Source: Neolewinella aurantiaca (GTDB taxonomy: Bacteria; Bacteroidota; Bacteroidia; Chitinophagales; Saprospiraceae). From it: 64,000 bases of DNA. A model generated the notes under the pieces. It saw only the letters and a list, made by a program, of their open reading frames with translations. It was not told the origin of the DNA and made no database searches. The position numbers and the translations under genes were made by a program. Below, in pieces: positions 25,334-33,435 of the stretch (position 1 is the stretch's first letter; every line of letters begins with the position of its first letter). The stretch is taken from positions 1 to 64,000 of the forward strand of contig NZ_VOXD01000013.1 of NCBI RefSeq assembly GCF_008014675.1, in the 5' to 3' direction.

Positions 25334-26782
25334 ATGATTAATTTTCGTCCTATCGCCAGGGTAATCAGTATTCTCTTCGGCCTCATTGGTTTGATGATCT
25401 GGACTGCCCTGCCGTTTACCTGGTTCTATGGAGAAAACGGCTGGCCCATCTTTCTCGCCGGACTAACTTCTATGGGTATGGGAGGCCTCTGCTCTTTGGT
25501 TGAAAACCAAAAGGGGGCTCCGATCAGAAAGCGGGAAGGCTACCTGATTGTAGTGCTCAGTTGGGTAGCGATGGTCACCGCCGGGATGCTCCCCTACCTC
25601 TACAGTGGGATGATCCCTTCCGTTCCCGATGCGCTGTTCGAGACGGTCTCGGGCATGACGACAACGGGAGCATCGGTTCTAACCGACATTGAAATACAGC
25701 CGCGCGGCCTGCTCTACTGGAGAAGCCTGACACAATGGATCGGAGGCATGGGCATCATCGTACTCACCGTCGCTATTTTTCCGCTCCTCGGGATCGGCGG
25801 TATCGAGTTGTTTGCCGCCGAAGCACCGGGGCCGACATCGGATAAACTGCACCCCCGCATCAGTGAAACGGCGAAGCGGCTATGGCTGCTTTACGTCGGC
25901 CTTACGGGGATTCTCGCCATTTTACTGACCGTCTTCGGGCTTTCCCCCTACGAGGCAATCAACCACGCTCTGACTACTATGGCAACGGGAGGCTTCAGTA
26001 CCCGCAATGCCAGCGCAGCGGCTTTTGCTCCTCACATTCAGTACCTGCTTATCGCGTTCATGTTTTTGGCCGGCGTCAACTACACCGTTCTGTACCTGAG
26101 CTGGAAGCGACGCTGGGCCGATGTCTGGCGCAGCGACGAACTGAAAGCTTATATCGGCCTGGTTGCGTTTCTGTGTGTTGTCTGTACTGCCGGCGTTTAC
26201 CTGTCGGGCAACGGAGGAGGGCTGGAACAGTCTTTCCGCGACAGCCTTTTCCAAATAGTAAGTCTCATCACTACTACCGGGTTTATTTCCGCTGACTACA
26301 CATCCTGGTCTACAAGCCTCACGCTGGTGTTTTTCGTTTTGTTATTCCTCGGAGCGTGTGCGGGGTCTACCGCAGGGGGGATTAAGTTGATCCGGCACCT
26401 GGTGTTCGTGAAGAACAGTTACCTGGAATTCAAACGCATCGTTCACCCGTCGGCCATCGTTCCGCTGCGCCTTAATGGCGAAGTAGTGCCGGGCAAGATC
26501 ATCACCCACGTTTTCAACTTCCTACTGCTGTACCTGCTCATATTTGTAGTTGGCTCCGTTCTTCTGGCGATGATGGGCCTCGATTTCGAAACCGCACTCG
26601 GCGCAATGGCAACCAGCTTGGGTAACGTTGGACCCGGTATCGGGAAGGTTGGCCCAGTAGACAATTTTGCCTGGCTTTCACCACAGATCAAGGTCTTCCT
26701 CAGTGTTGTAATGGTGATCGGGCGGCTCGAAATCTATACCGTGCTGGTCCTGTTTTCGCCCTTCTTCTGGCGGCTCAATTGA
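25334..26782 (+). CDS. trkH: Trk-type potassium uptake membrane subunit
   Basis: 482 residues from the ATG at 25334, chosen because the first membrane helix (VISILFGLIGLMIWTALPF) then starts normally. About ten transmembrane helices and four pore loops with selectivity glycines: GMTTTGASVL, MATGGFSTRN, ITTTGFISAD and TSLGNVGPGI. This is the K+-translocating subunit, gated by a TrkA-type RCK protein, encoded convergently at 27757-29097. Between the two lies one small gene flanked by inverted repeat copies, which suggests an insertion. Confidence 0.94.
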   Translation: MINFRPIARVISILFGLIGLMIWTALPFTWFYGENGWPIFLAGLTSMGMGGLCSLVENQKGAPIRKREGYLIVVLSWVAMVTAGMLPYLYSGMIPSVPDALFETVSGMTTTGASVLTDIEIQPRGLLYWRSLTQWIGGMGIIVLTVAIFPLLGIGGIELFAAEAPGPTSDKLHPRISETAKRLWLLYVGLTGILAILLTVFGLSPYEAINHALTTMATGGFSTRNASAAAFAPHIQYLLIAFMFLAGVNYTVLYLSWKRRWADVWRSDELKAYIGLVAFLCVVCTAGVYLSGNGGGLEQSFRDSLFQIVSLITTTGFISADYTSWSTSLTLVFFVLLFLGACAGSTAGGIKLIRHLVFVKNSYLEFKRIVHPSAIVPLRLNGEVVPGKIITHVFNFLLLYLLIFVVGSVLLAMMGLDFETALGAMATSLGNVGPGIGKVGPVDNFAWLSPQIKVFLSVVMVIGRLEIYTVLVLFSPFFWRLN

Positions 26783-26849
26783 TCAGGTAAGACTGCGGTA
26801 CAGTCGCTCGTTGCGACCAACAACAGAACTGAAACAAGAACGATTCTTT

Positions 26850-27725
26850 GGCGCGAACGCAGGATGCAATGCCGGGTTGTTGAAAATGGATTGGCGGCCT
26901 GCTAGTTCTCCAAACGGAAGGAAACGGGTACCCTCACTTCCCCTCCGGCAAGAGAACCATCGTGCCAGCGGTGTCCGTTGATGTCCATGTCACGGAGAAC
27001 GTCGAGCACGGCGATGCCGGCCTCATTGGCGCTTCCCTTGATATGGTGTACGAGCATGTTATCGGCCAAACGGCCTTCGCCGTCTACGTTGAAGCTGACC
27101 ACAAATGAGCCATTGAAACACTTTTTATCCCGGGCCCACACCTCTTCGGTGAAGGATTCGGCGAGTGCAACCTCGAGGCCGGACCGGAAGAGGTCGGTCG
27201 TCTCAATGCGGAGGTCTCCGAAGATGTGGGTTTTCAGGCGGTCGTTGTGGCCCTCCACATCGGGGTTGATGTTAACGACAAAACACGGAGTCGCGCTGCC
27301 GTAGTAAAATGCATCGTCGCCGGCATCCCGGAAGTTGGGCACATTGGCCCGGCTGCGCAGGTTTTCTTTTTCCTTCAGGGTTAGTTTTTGCAGGGTCCAC
27401 TGCGGGCGCTCGCGCGCTCCGCGCACGTTCTCCACTACGTACTCGCCAACCGGCCCGGAAGATGCTGAATGGACGGTGAAATCGAAAAATGTACTAACAG
27501 CTATGGAGATAACCGCAAAGCACATACCCGCTAATGCGTAAGGAGAATTGAAGCCGAGGTTTTTCATGATGCTGGCGTTTGGTAATGAAGGGGTTATACC
27601 CTCAACGCCTTAATGATCTACTTTCTTTCGAAGATGTTGGTTTGTGCCCCGACTTTAACATCAATGCCGCCACATCTGTCCTGTAACGCGTCCTTCAACC
27701 CTCATTGCACCTGCGGCCCCGCCCC
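26850..27725. mobile_element. Single-gene segment bounded by inverted copies of the dispersed repeat (26850-26868 and 27706-27725)
   Basis: GGCGCGAACGCAGGATGCA (one inserted A) at the left and TGCACCTGCGGCCCCGCCCC at the right face each other and enclose exactly one gene (26902-27567). The segment fills the space between the stop codons of trkH and trkA. No transposase and no target duplication are seen, so mobility is inferred only from this arrangement. Confidence 0.5.
26902..27567 (-). CDS. Membrane-anchored protein with TonB C-terminal-like domain
   Basis: 221 residues. One N-terminal membrane helix (YALAGMCFAVISIAVSTFF, about 10-28) should anchor it in the inner membrane. The C-terminal about 90 residues fit the TonB energy-transducer C-terminal pattern: FVVSFNVDGEGRLADNMLV, a central helix with small residues, a W-x-D/P-G turn (HRWHDGSLAGGEVRV) and a final VPVSFRLE strand. 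The middle (about 50-130) is unrecognised. Not a classical TonB, since the Pro-rich spanning segment and ExbBD neighbours are missing. Bounded by inverted repeat copies between trkH and trkA. Confidence 0.6.
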   Translation of the reverse strand: MKNLGFNSPYALAGMCFAVISIAVSTFFDFTVHSASSGPVGEYVVENVRGARERPQWTLQKLTLKEKENLRSRANVPNFRDAGDDAFYYGSATPCFVVNINPDVEGHNDRLKTHIFGDLRIETTDLFRSGLEVALAESFTEEVWARDKKCFNGSFVVSFNVDGEGRLADNMLVHHIKGSANEAGIAVLDVLRDMDINGHRWHDGSLAGGEVRVPVSFRLEN

Positions 27726-27756
27726 TGAATAGCGGAGCGACAACCGCACAGCTTGG

Positions 27757-29097
27757 TTAGCGGAAGAGTTCCTCGAGTCGTTTGATGGCCCGGGGCAGCG
27801 CAAATACGATCACCTTATCACCGATCTTGAGCTGCGTATTGCCGTTTGGAATCAGTGTTTCGTTACCACGGATAACCCCCCCGATCAGGGCGGTGTCGGG
27901 GAAATGAAGGTCTTTCACTTTTTTCTTCGTCAGCTGATTGCTCTTGGTAATGTGGTATTCGATCACTTCGGCGTCCACGCCGTGGAGGGTGGTAATGGCC
28001 TCGATGTTGCCCTTCCGCACGTGGCGGAAAATCTTGTTGGCCGCCAGCAGTTTTTTATTGATGAGCGTATCCACACCGATGTTCTGGCTGATGTGAATGT
28101 ATTCCTTGTTCTCTACCTGAGCGATGGTTTTATAAACACCATGGTTGCGGGCCGTCAAACAACTGATGATGTTGGTTTCGCTGTTTCCCGTGACGGCTAT
28201 AAAGGCATCCATGCCGTTGAGGCCTTCTTCCTTGAGCAAGTCGATGTTCGAATAATCTCCTTTGATGACGAGAACATTATTGAGTTGTTCGTTGATGTAC
28301 TGGCAACGGCTCTTTTTCTCTTCAACGATGGTGATGTTGTAGTCGTCCTGCAGCAAGCGGGCGGTGGCAATGCCGAGGTCAGTACCACCGAGGATCATGA
28401 TGCTCTTCACCTTGCGCTGCTTTTTACCAACGAAGGCTTCTACCAGGCTCTGCTTTTCGGGGCGGGTGATGAAGTAAATATGATCGGCCCGTTGGAGCTG
28501 GGTGAAGCCACGGGGGATGATGGTGGTGTGGCCCCGGAGAATAGCGATAGGGTGAAGATCGACCTTGGTTTCCAGGTGGCCGATGTCACTCAGGCGAACA
28601 CCAACCAGCGGAGAGTCGTCGTCCAGGGTAATGCCCAGCAGGGACAGCTTGCCTTCTTCGAACTCAAAAATGTCGGTAAAGGAGCATTGCTTAATGAGCC
28701 GGCTTATCTCCTGGCTGGCCAATTGACGTGGGCTGATGATCTGGTCGATACCCAGCGAGCAGATCGTCTCGTTATGCTCGCACTGCATGTACTCTTCGTT
28801 GTCTACCCGGGCAATCACACTGCGGCAACCAAGCTTCTTAGCTATGATGGCCGACATCATGTTCGTCTTCTCCGAAGTAGTAACCGCCAGAAAGAGATCG
28901 GCAGAGGGGACAAAAGCCTGATTCAGGGCCGACATGCTCGTAGCGTCTCCGCGCACGGTGAGTACATCCAGGTGGGTTCCTGCGTAGTCGAGTACATCCT
29001 GATCGTTATCGATAAGAATGATGTCCTGGTTTTCAGTGGCTAACAGGGTGGCGAGGTGAAAACCTACGTCTCCTGCACCGGCAATGACAATTTTCAT
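27757..29097 (-). CDS. trkA: Trk potassium transporter NAD-binding regulatory subunit
   Basis: 446 residues with two tandem RCK units. Rossmann motifs are MKIVIAGAGDVGFHLA at the start and IMILGGTDLGIATARLL near residue 232; each Rossmann domain is followed by a TrkA-C domain (about 140-220 and 365-445). It binds NAD(H)/ATP and gates TrkH at the cytosolic face of the inner membrane. A TACCTTTG box lies upstream at 29131-29138. Confidence 0.95.
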   Translation of the reverse strand: MKIVIAGAGDVGFHLATLLATENQDIILIDNDQDVLDYAGTHLDVLTVRGDATSMSALNQAFVPSADLFLAVTTSEKTNMMSAIIAKKLGCRSVIARVDNEEYMQCEHNETICSLGIDQIISPRQLASQEISRLIKQCSFTDIFEFEEGKLSLLGITLDDDSPLVGVRLSDIGHLETKVDLHPIAILRGHTTIIPRGFTQLQRADHIYFITRPEKQSLVEAFVGKKQRKVKSIMILGGTDLGIATARLLQDDYNITIVEEKKSRCQYINEQLNNVLVIKGDYSNIDLLKEEGLNGMDAFIAVTGNSETNIISCLTARNHGVYKTIAQVENKEYIHISQNIGVDTLINKKLLAANKIFRHVRKGNIEAITTLHGVDAEVIEYHITKSNQLTKKKVKDLHFPDTALIGGVIRGNETLIPNGNTQLKIGDKVIVFALPRAIKRLEELFR

Positions 29098-29130
29098 GCG
29101 CTAGAGGGGCTGATAATCAATTTAGAGGGG

Positions 29131-29138
29131 CAAAGGTA
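29131..29138 (-). promoter_or_regulatory. -7 box (TACCTTTG) upstream of trkA
   Basis: Exact TAnnTTTG match on the minus strand, 33 nt before the trkA ATG, giving a normal leader of about 27 nt. Confidence 0.55.
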
Positions 29139-29342
29139 CTGAAGGTAAATGTGATGTACATGATCAGTATGGTTCCTGAAAGACTGTAACTGCTTATTCG
29201 CCACTTCGTTGAACCCTGTGCGTAGGTGGGTTTAAATATTTAGCGGCTCAGCTTACGGTCATCGGGCGCCCCGGCCTGTTATAAACAGTAAATCTGTATT
29301 CTTAGAGTTAGGGAGTATCTTGCCCGTGCAAACCACACTACC

Positions 29343-30581
29343 ATGAAAAAGTCCCATAAAATACTGAACGACCCGGTTTACGGTTTCGTAAGCATACCCT
29401 ACGGGATTCTTTTCGATCTGGTAGAGCATCCTTATTTTCAGCGACTACGCAGTATAAAGCAGGTGAGCCTTACGCATTACGTCTATCCGGGAGCACTGCA
29501 CACCCGCTTTCATCATGCGCTCGGTGCGTTGCACCTGATGGGCAAGGCCGTAGACAGCCTCAAACGCAAAGGCGTAAAAATCAATAAAAGGGAGGCCGAA
29601 GCCGTAAAGATTGCAATCTTACTCCATGATATTGGCCATGGGCCGTTTTCCCATACTCTCGAAAACACTCTGATTGAAGCACATCACGAAGAGCTTTCGT
29701 TGTTGTTCATGGAGCGCCTCAACGATGAGTTTCAGGGCAAACTCGACCTGGCCATTAAAATATTTAAGGGCAAGTACAAAAAGCATTTTCTGCACCAACT
29801 GGTTACGGGGCAATTGGATATGGACCGGATGGACTACCTCAACCGCGACAGCTATTTTACCGGCGTGAGCGAAGGCGTGATCGGTTACGATCGAATCATC
29901 GAAATGCTCAACGTTGCGGACGATCGGCTGGTCGTTGAGCAGAAGGGCATTTACTCAGTTGAGCGTTTCCTTACCAGCCGGCGGATCATGTACTGGCAGG
30001 TTTACCTTCATAAAACGGTGGTAGCTGCCGAGCAGATGCTCATTCTTGTCCTTCAGCGTGCGCGCGACCTGAGTCGCGCAGGGCAGGAAGTATGGGCTCC
30101 GCCAGGGCTCAGGTACTTCCTGAAAAACAGAATTACCAGCGACGACTTCAAACTCCGCCGCAACGAACTGCTCGACTGCTTCGCTGCGCTCGACGATACC
30201 GACATCACTACCGCAGTAAAAGCCTGGCAGCAACACCCCGACCAACTCCTGGCTTACCTCAGCTACGGGCTTATCAACCGCCGGCTCTTTCGCCTCGAGT
30301 TCTCTAATGAGCCTTTCCCCGAAAGCTACCTCGTCGGATTGCAAAAGGCACTAAGCAAAAGCGACGACCTGCCACGGGGAGCCGAGGCCTTCCTCATTAG
30401 CGGAGAAGAAAGCAACAGCGCCTACACCCTGAATAAAGAAGAAATTATGGTGCTCACCAAAGACGGGGCCGTTGTGCCGATGTCAGGCGTCAGCGATTTT
30501 GGCATCGAACCACGTACTTTTCGTAAATACTTTCTTTGCTACCCGAAGGCAATAGGCAGCGCTGCCGCAGACAAGGAATAA
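29343..30581 (+). CDS. HD-domain phosphohydrolase (SAMHD1/dGTPase-like superfamily)
   Basis: 412 residues. The metal-binding HD set is complete: HTRFHHALG near residue 54, LLHDIGHGPFSH near residue 98 (His-Asp) and LDMDRMDYLNRDS near residue 160 (final Asp region). The start LNDPVYGFVSIP is typical of the widespread bacterial group resembling SAMHD1. The usual reaction is hydrolysis of dNTPs or related phosphoesters; the substrate here is unproven. It converges, with a 20-bp gap, on a PycTM-domain gene whose own HD-like domain is degenerate, a pairing worth noting. The upstream 245-bp gap holds only the promoters. Confidence 0.88.
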   Translation: MKKSHKILNDPVYGFVSIPYGILFDLVEHPYFQRLRSIKQVSLTHYVYPGALHTRFHHALGALHLMGKAVDSLKRKGVKINKREAEAVKIAILLHDIGHGPFSHTLENTLIEAHHEELSLLFMERLNDEFQGKLDLAIKIFKGKYKKHFLHQLVTGQLDMDRMDYLNRDSYFTGVSEGVIGYDRIIEMLNVADDRLVVEQKGIYSVERFLTSRRIMYWQVYLHKTVVAAEQMLILVLQRARDLSRAGQEVWAPPGLRYFLKNRITSDDFKLRRNELLDCFAALDDTDITTAVKAWQQHPDQLLAYLSYGLINRRLFRLEFSNEPFPESYLVGLQKALSKSDDLPRGAEAFLISGEESNSAYTLNKEEIMVLTKDGAVVPMSGVSDFGIEPRTFRKYFLCYPKAIGSAAADKE

Positions 30582-30601
30582 TCAAGTGCCGGCAAAGTGT
30601 T

Positions 30602-31855
30602 CTATAAAAACATAACTCCCACCAGTACCAGTACGCTGAGGACCAGGCCCGCCAGAAAAATGGTGTAAGCCATGCGCAGCAACTGGTATTTTCTCTCCAG
30701 CGATTTTCCCAAGCCGTGCAAATCATTGACGAGGGTGCCGTACAGGGCGTTGGGGTCTTTGAGGCGATCCTCCATCTTTTCTGCAAATTCGGCGCGGGAG
30801 AGCTGGCTGAAGGAACCAAAGAAGGCCAGGTTTTCTTCAGGCTGTTCTTTGCCCGAAGGCCGGGCGGAAAGAGCCGCGTAAACAAGGCTCACAAGGCCAC
30901 AGATGGAGAATAACCCGAGGGGAAGCAGAATTTCCGGTCGGGTTTCAGCCCAGTTCCGATAGCTCGTGAAAGTAACGAGAGCACCGATCAGGAGAGCGTT
31001 CACACTTATCATGATCGCGGCTTTTTGGTCTGCCATCGCGCTCAGATTGATGTGGTTGCGGAAAACGGTGCGGAAGTAAGTTTGAGCGGCCTGACGGGTC
31101 GGTCCGCTCTCCAGACTGGAAAGCCCCTGAAATTCATAGGGCTCGTCGAACTCCTGATAGCCAACACCTTTATTGATACGGGGGCGACGGCGCGCAGGTG
31201 CAAGGTGAGTTGCCGGAGATTGACGCGAGGTAAGCTTGTCTACCAACCGCTGCAAATCCAACAGCACCGCACTGTGTGTGGCTTGATACTGACGGCGGAG
31301 TTCTCCGTTGCGGAACCGCGCCGCGCGGAGTTCATTGAGGTAGGTTCGGAGCACCTCCAGGCGGGAGGTCGTCTCCTCCGCATCGGTCGGTTGTGAGTAG
31401 CGTGCTTCGAGCCACGAGAGCTCGGCGCCTTCTGCTCCGGAGAGTAGCCGCTGTGCAAGCTGAGCGTCGTGGAGCACATCCGCCAGTTCGGCTCTTTGCG
31501 GACCACTACCGCCGGGCAACGCCGCCTTAAGCGCCATTTGAGGGTTGAGGTAATCTGGGCCCGTCCATTGTGTAAACTCACTGGCAACCTCGGTCATGTC
31601 TCTGATTCCCGAGCCAACGCCCCAGTAGCGACAAGACTCTAGCAAGGCACAGGTTCTGGCCAGCGGAGCCAGGTCTGGCGAAGCACCGGGACGGCGCAGG
31701 GCAATCTCCCGGGCATGGCCGGCAAGGGCCAGTGCCCAGCTGTCGTTGTGCAACACGTGTGCCCGCGGTTGGCGCTCGTAAGTCATGAGCATAAAACGCT
31801 CCGCCTGGTCGGCGAGGTCGGACAGCTGGTGGTTGGAGAATAGAGGTGATTGCAT
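30602..31855 (-). CDS. PycTM (Pycsar effector, former DUF5706) protein with degenerate N-terminal HD-like domain
   Basis: 417 residues. The C-terminal part carries the PycTM signature NHINLSAMADQKAAIMISVN (about 265-285) and three membrane helices (about 277-299, 308-330, 397-417). In Pycsar anti-phage systems such proteins damage the membrane when a cyclic pyrimidine nucleotide is sensed. Residues 1-200 are helical and align by eye with HD domains fused to PycTM in other Bacteroidota, but the ligands are lost: the H-N-x-x-H position reads LHNDSWA and the HD position reads LLESC. No pyrimidine cyclase lies nearby. A repeat copy encodes APARRRP in the linker near residue 221. Confidence 0.75.
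   Translation of the reverse strand: MQSPLFSNHQLSDLADQAERFMLMTYERQPRAHVLHNDSWALALAGHAREIALRRPGASPDLAPLARTCALLESCRYWGVGSGIRDMTEVASEFTQWTGPDYLNPQMALKAALPGGSGPQRAELADVLHDAQLAQRLLSGAEGAELSWLEARYSQPTDAEETTSRLEVLRTYLNELRAARFRNGELRRQYQATHSAVLLDLQRLVDKLTSRQSPATHLAPARRRPRINKGVGYQEFDEPYEFQGLSSLESGPTRQAAQTYFRTVFRNHINLSAMADQKAAIMISVNALLIGALVTFTSYRNWAETRPEILLPLGLFSICGLVSLVYAALSARPSGKEQPEENLAFFGSFSQLSRAEFAEKMEDRLKDPNALYGTLVNDLHGLGKSLERKYQLLRMAYTIFLAGLVLSVLVLVGVMFL
31183..31202 (+). repeat. GCAGGTGCA dispersed repeat inside the PycTM gene
   Basis: GGCGACGGCGCGCAGGTGCA, core intact and arm slightly changed, followed by purine-rich AGGTGAG. It encodes Ala-Pro-Ala-Arg-Arg-Arg-Pro in the linker between the HD-like and PycTM parts. 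Confidence 0.65.
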
Positions 31856-32020
31856 TTACAGTAGTGAGCTTCGTGCAAAGTACGGGATTTGGACTGGGAA
31901 GTCAAGGTTTTTTGAATGAGAATCGCTCCGAAAATAACTTCAGGTTCGTTTATCCCTACTGCAACTGCCGCATTCTCTCTCGGTTACGCGGAATCAGGAC
32001 CGAATTCACGCTTCGTCTCT

Positions 32021-33205
32021 CTAAACCCAAAACCCATCTCCCCCAACCCCATCAGCGCGCATTATCCCCGCCCGGCTCAAACGGTAAATGCCCTCGGAGC
32101 TGTCTTGGAATAAACCCGCGTCAACATTCCCTTGCTGGCTATCTACAAAGTAGCGGGCCTTCTCTTTACCAAATAAACGCTCCAGGTCGGAGACGGATAC
32201 CCCAATGTCCCGCCGCAGCCCGGTCATAATGTATTCGTTGTAGCGGTCATGGTCGGTCAAGGATTCGGAATCGTAAAGGAAACCGTCTGCAGCGGCGTAG
32301 TCTTCGGGGGAATGGATTTCAGCCCAGGCTTTTGCGTAAGCCGCGTTGTTGGAAACGTTCCACTTGCGGGTCCGGAGGCCGTCGAAACCATGTGCTCCGG
32401 GGCCAATGCCCAGGTAAGGTTGTCCGCTCCAATAACCGGAGTTATGGCGGCTTTCATGGCCGGGTAAGCAGAAGTTGGATACTTCGTAGTGGCGGTAGCC
32501 GTGGGCCGTCAGGTGGTCAACGAGCATGTTGAAGTGGCGATCAAATTTGGCGTCGTCGGTGTCAGCTACTTTGCCTTTGGCTACCCTTACCCCGAGAGCA
32601 GTTCGGGGCTCCACGGTTAGCGCATAAGCGGAAATATGGTTGACCCCGAGGTCTGTGGCTATGCGCAGGTTTTCTGCCCACATTTCGTCACTCGTCGTCT
32701 GCCCGCCGTAGATGAGGTCGATGCTGACATCGTCGAAACCGGCCCGCCCGACTTTTTCGACGGCCGCGCGGGCTTCGTCCGCGCTGTGGGCCCGGTTCAT
32801 GAAGCGGAGGTCTTCCTCGAAGAAGGACTGAATGCCGATGCTCAGGCGGTTAACGGGAGAGTTGGCGAGAACCTGTATGTTGGCTTCGCTGAGATCGTCG
32901 GGGTTGGCCTCAAGGGTGATTTCCGGAAAGTTGGGCGTGTCTTTATGGGGAGGCGTATCTGCCAGGTAGCCTTCGTTGCGTAACACGGTGAAAATCCTTT
33001 CCAGTTCCTCTGCGGTTAGTAAGGATGGGGTGCCCCCTCCAAAATAAACCGAAGAAACCGGACCGGAAGGTAACTCCGGTCTCCGCATTTGCAATTCTTT
33101 ACGGATGCCATCAATCACCGCATCCCGTGTCTTCATGCTGGTGCTGAAGTGGAAGTTGCAGTAGCTACATGCTTGTTTACAAAACGGAATGTGGAGGTAG
33201 AGCAT
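32021..33205 (-). CDS. hemW: Radical SAM heme chaperone HemW
   Basis: 394 residues. The radical SAM cluster motif CKQACSYCNF (Cys at about 8, 12 and 15, with MLYLHIPF before it) is at the very start, as in HemW and HemN. YFGGGTPSLL near residue 54 and EANPDDL near 96 are family-typical, and the C-terminal HemN domain is present. HemW inserts heme into respiratory enzymes; lack of the HemN N-terminal extension and the CxxxCxxCNF form favour HemW over coproporphyrinogen dehydrogenase. Convergence or overlap with the PycTM gene is absent; the 165-bp gap at 31856-32020 holds nothing recognised. Confidence 0.92.
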   Translation of the reverse strand: MLYLHIPFCKQACSYCNFHFSTSMKTRDAVIDGIRKELQMRRPELPSGPVSSVYFGGGTPSLLTAEELERIFTVLRNEGYLADTPPHKDTPNFPEITLEANPDDLSEANIQVLANSPVNRLSIGIQSFFEEDLRFMNRAHSADEARAAVEKVGRAGFDDVSIDLIYGGQTTSDEMWAENLRIATDLGVNHISAYALTVEPRTALGVRVAKGKVADTDDAKFDRHFNMLVDHLTAHGYRHYEVSNFCLPGHESRHNSGYWSGQPYLGIGPGAHGFDGLRTRKWNVSNNAAYAKAWAEIHSPEDYAAADGFLYDSESLTDHDRYNEYIMTGLRRDIGVSVSDLERLFGKEKARYFVDSQQGNVDAGLFQDSSEGIYRLSRAGIMRADGVGGDGFWV

Positions 33206-33297
33206 CGGAAGAAGTCATGGTAAGACTGTCTGGTAACAGCTCATTGTTTCAATAGTTACCTTTTTGCGCGTATCCCGTAGTAGACAGCATAACTTTT

Positions 33298-33316
33298 GGG
33301 CGGCACGCGCAGGTGC
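33298..33316 (+). repeat. GCAGGTGCA dispersed repeat in the hemW-desaturase intergenic region
   Basis: GGGCGGCACGCGCAGGTGCA-type copy (one base shift in the arm) followed by AGGTAGGAGG. It lies in the divergent gap between hemW and the desaturase gene, which has its own internal facing copy at 34641. Confidence 0.65.
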
Positions 33317-33435
33317 AAGGTAGGAGGTTGAAGGGGCAATGTTCTGTAAATTGCTCGCTTCCGGCTCCTGACGACGAACCTTTCCTGTATAATTCTCTTC
33401 CCCTACCGGAAAGCTAACACAAAAACAGAATTCTT

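Noticed and set aside
27904-29043. Open frame of 379 codons on the plus strand opposite trkA
   Set aside because: Antisense shadow of trkA with no signal, motif or promoter of its own.
29533-29545. TGCACCTG in the HD phosphohydrolase gene, and CACCTGCG at about 36366, 39076 and 46246
   Set aside because: They share 7-8 bp of the core only and lack the GC-rich arm; likely chance matches in GC-rich DNA.
29343-31855. The HD gene and PycTM gene as a complete Pycsar defence system
   Set aside because: No uridylate or cytidylate cyclase gene is present in the window, and the genes are convergent rather than an operon, so a classical Pycsar system is not supported.
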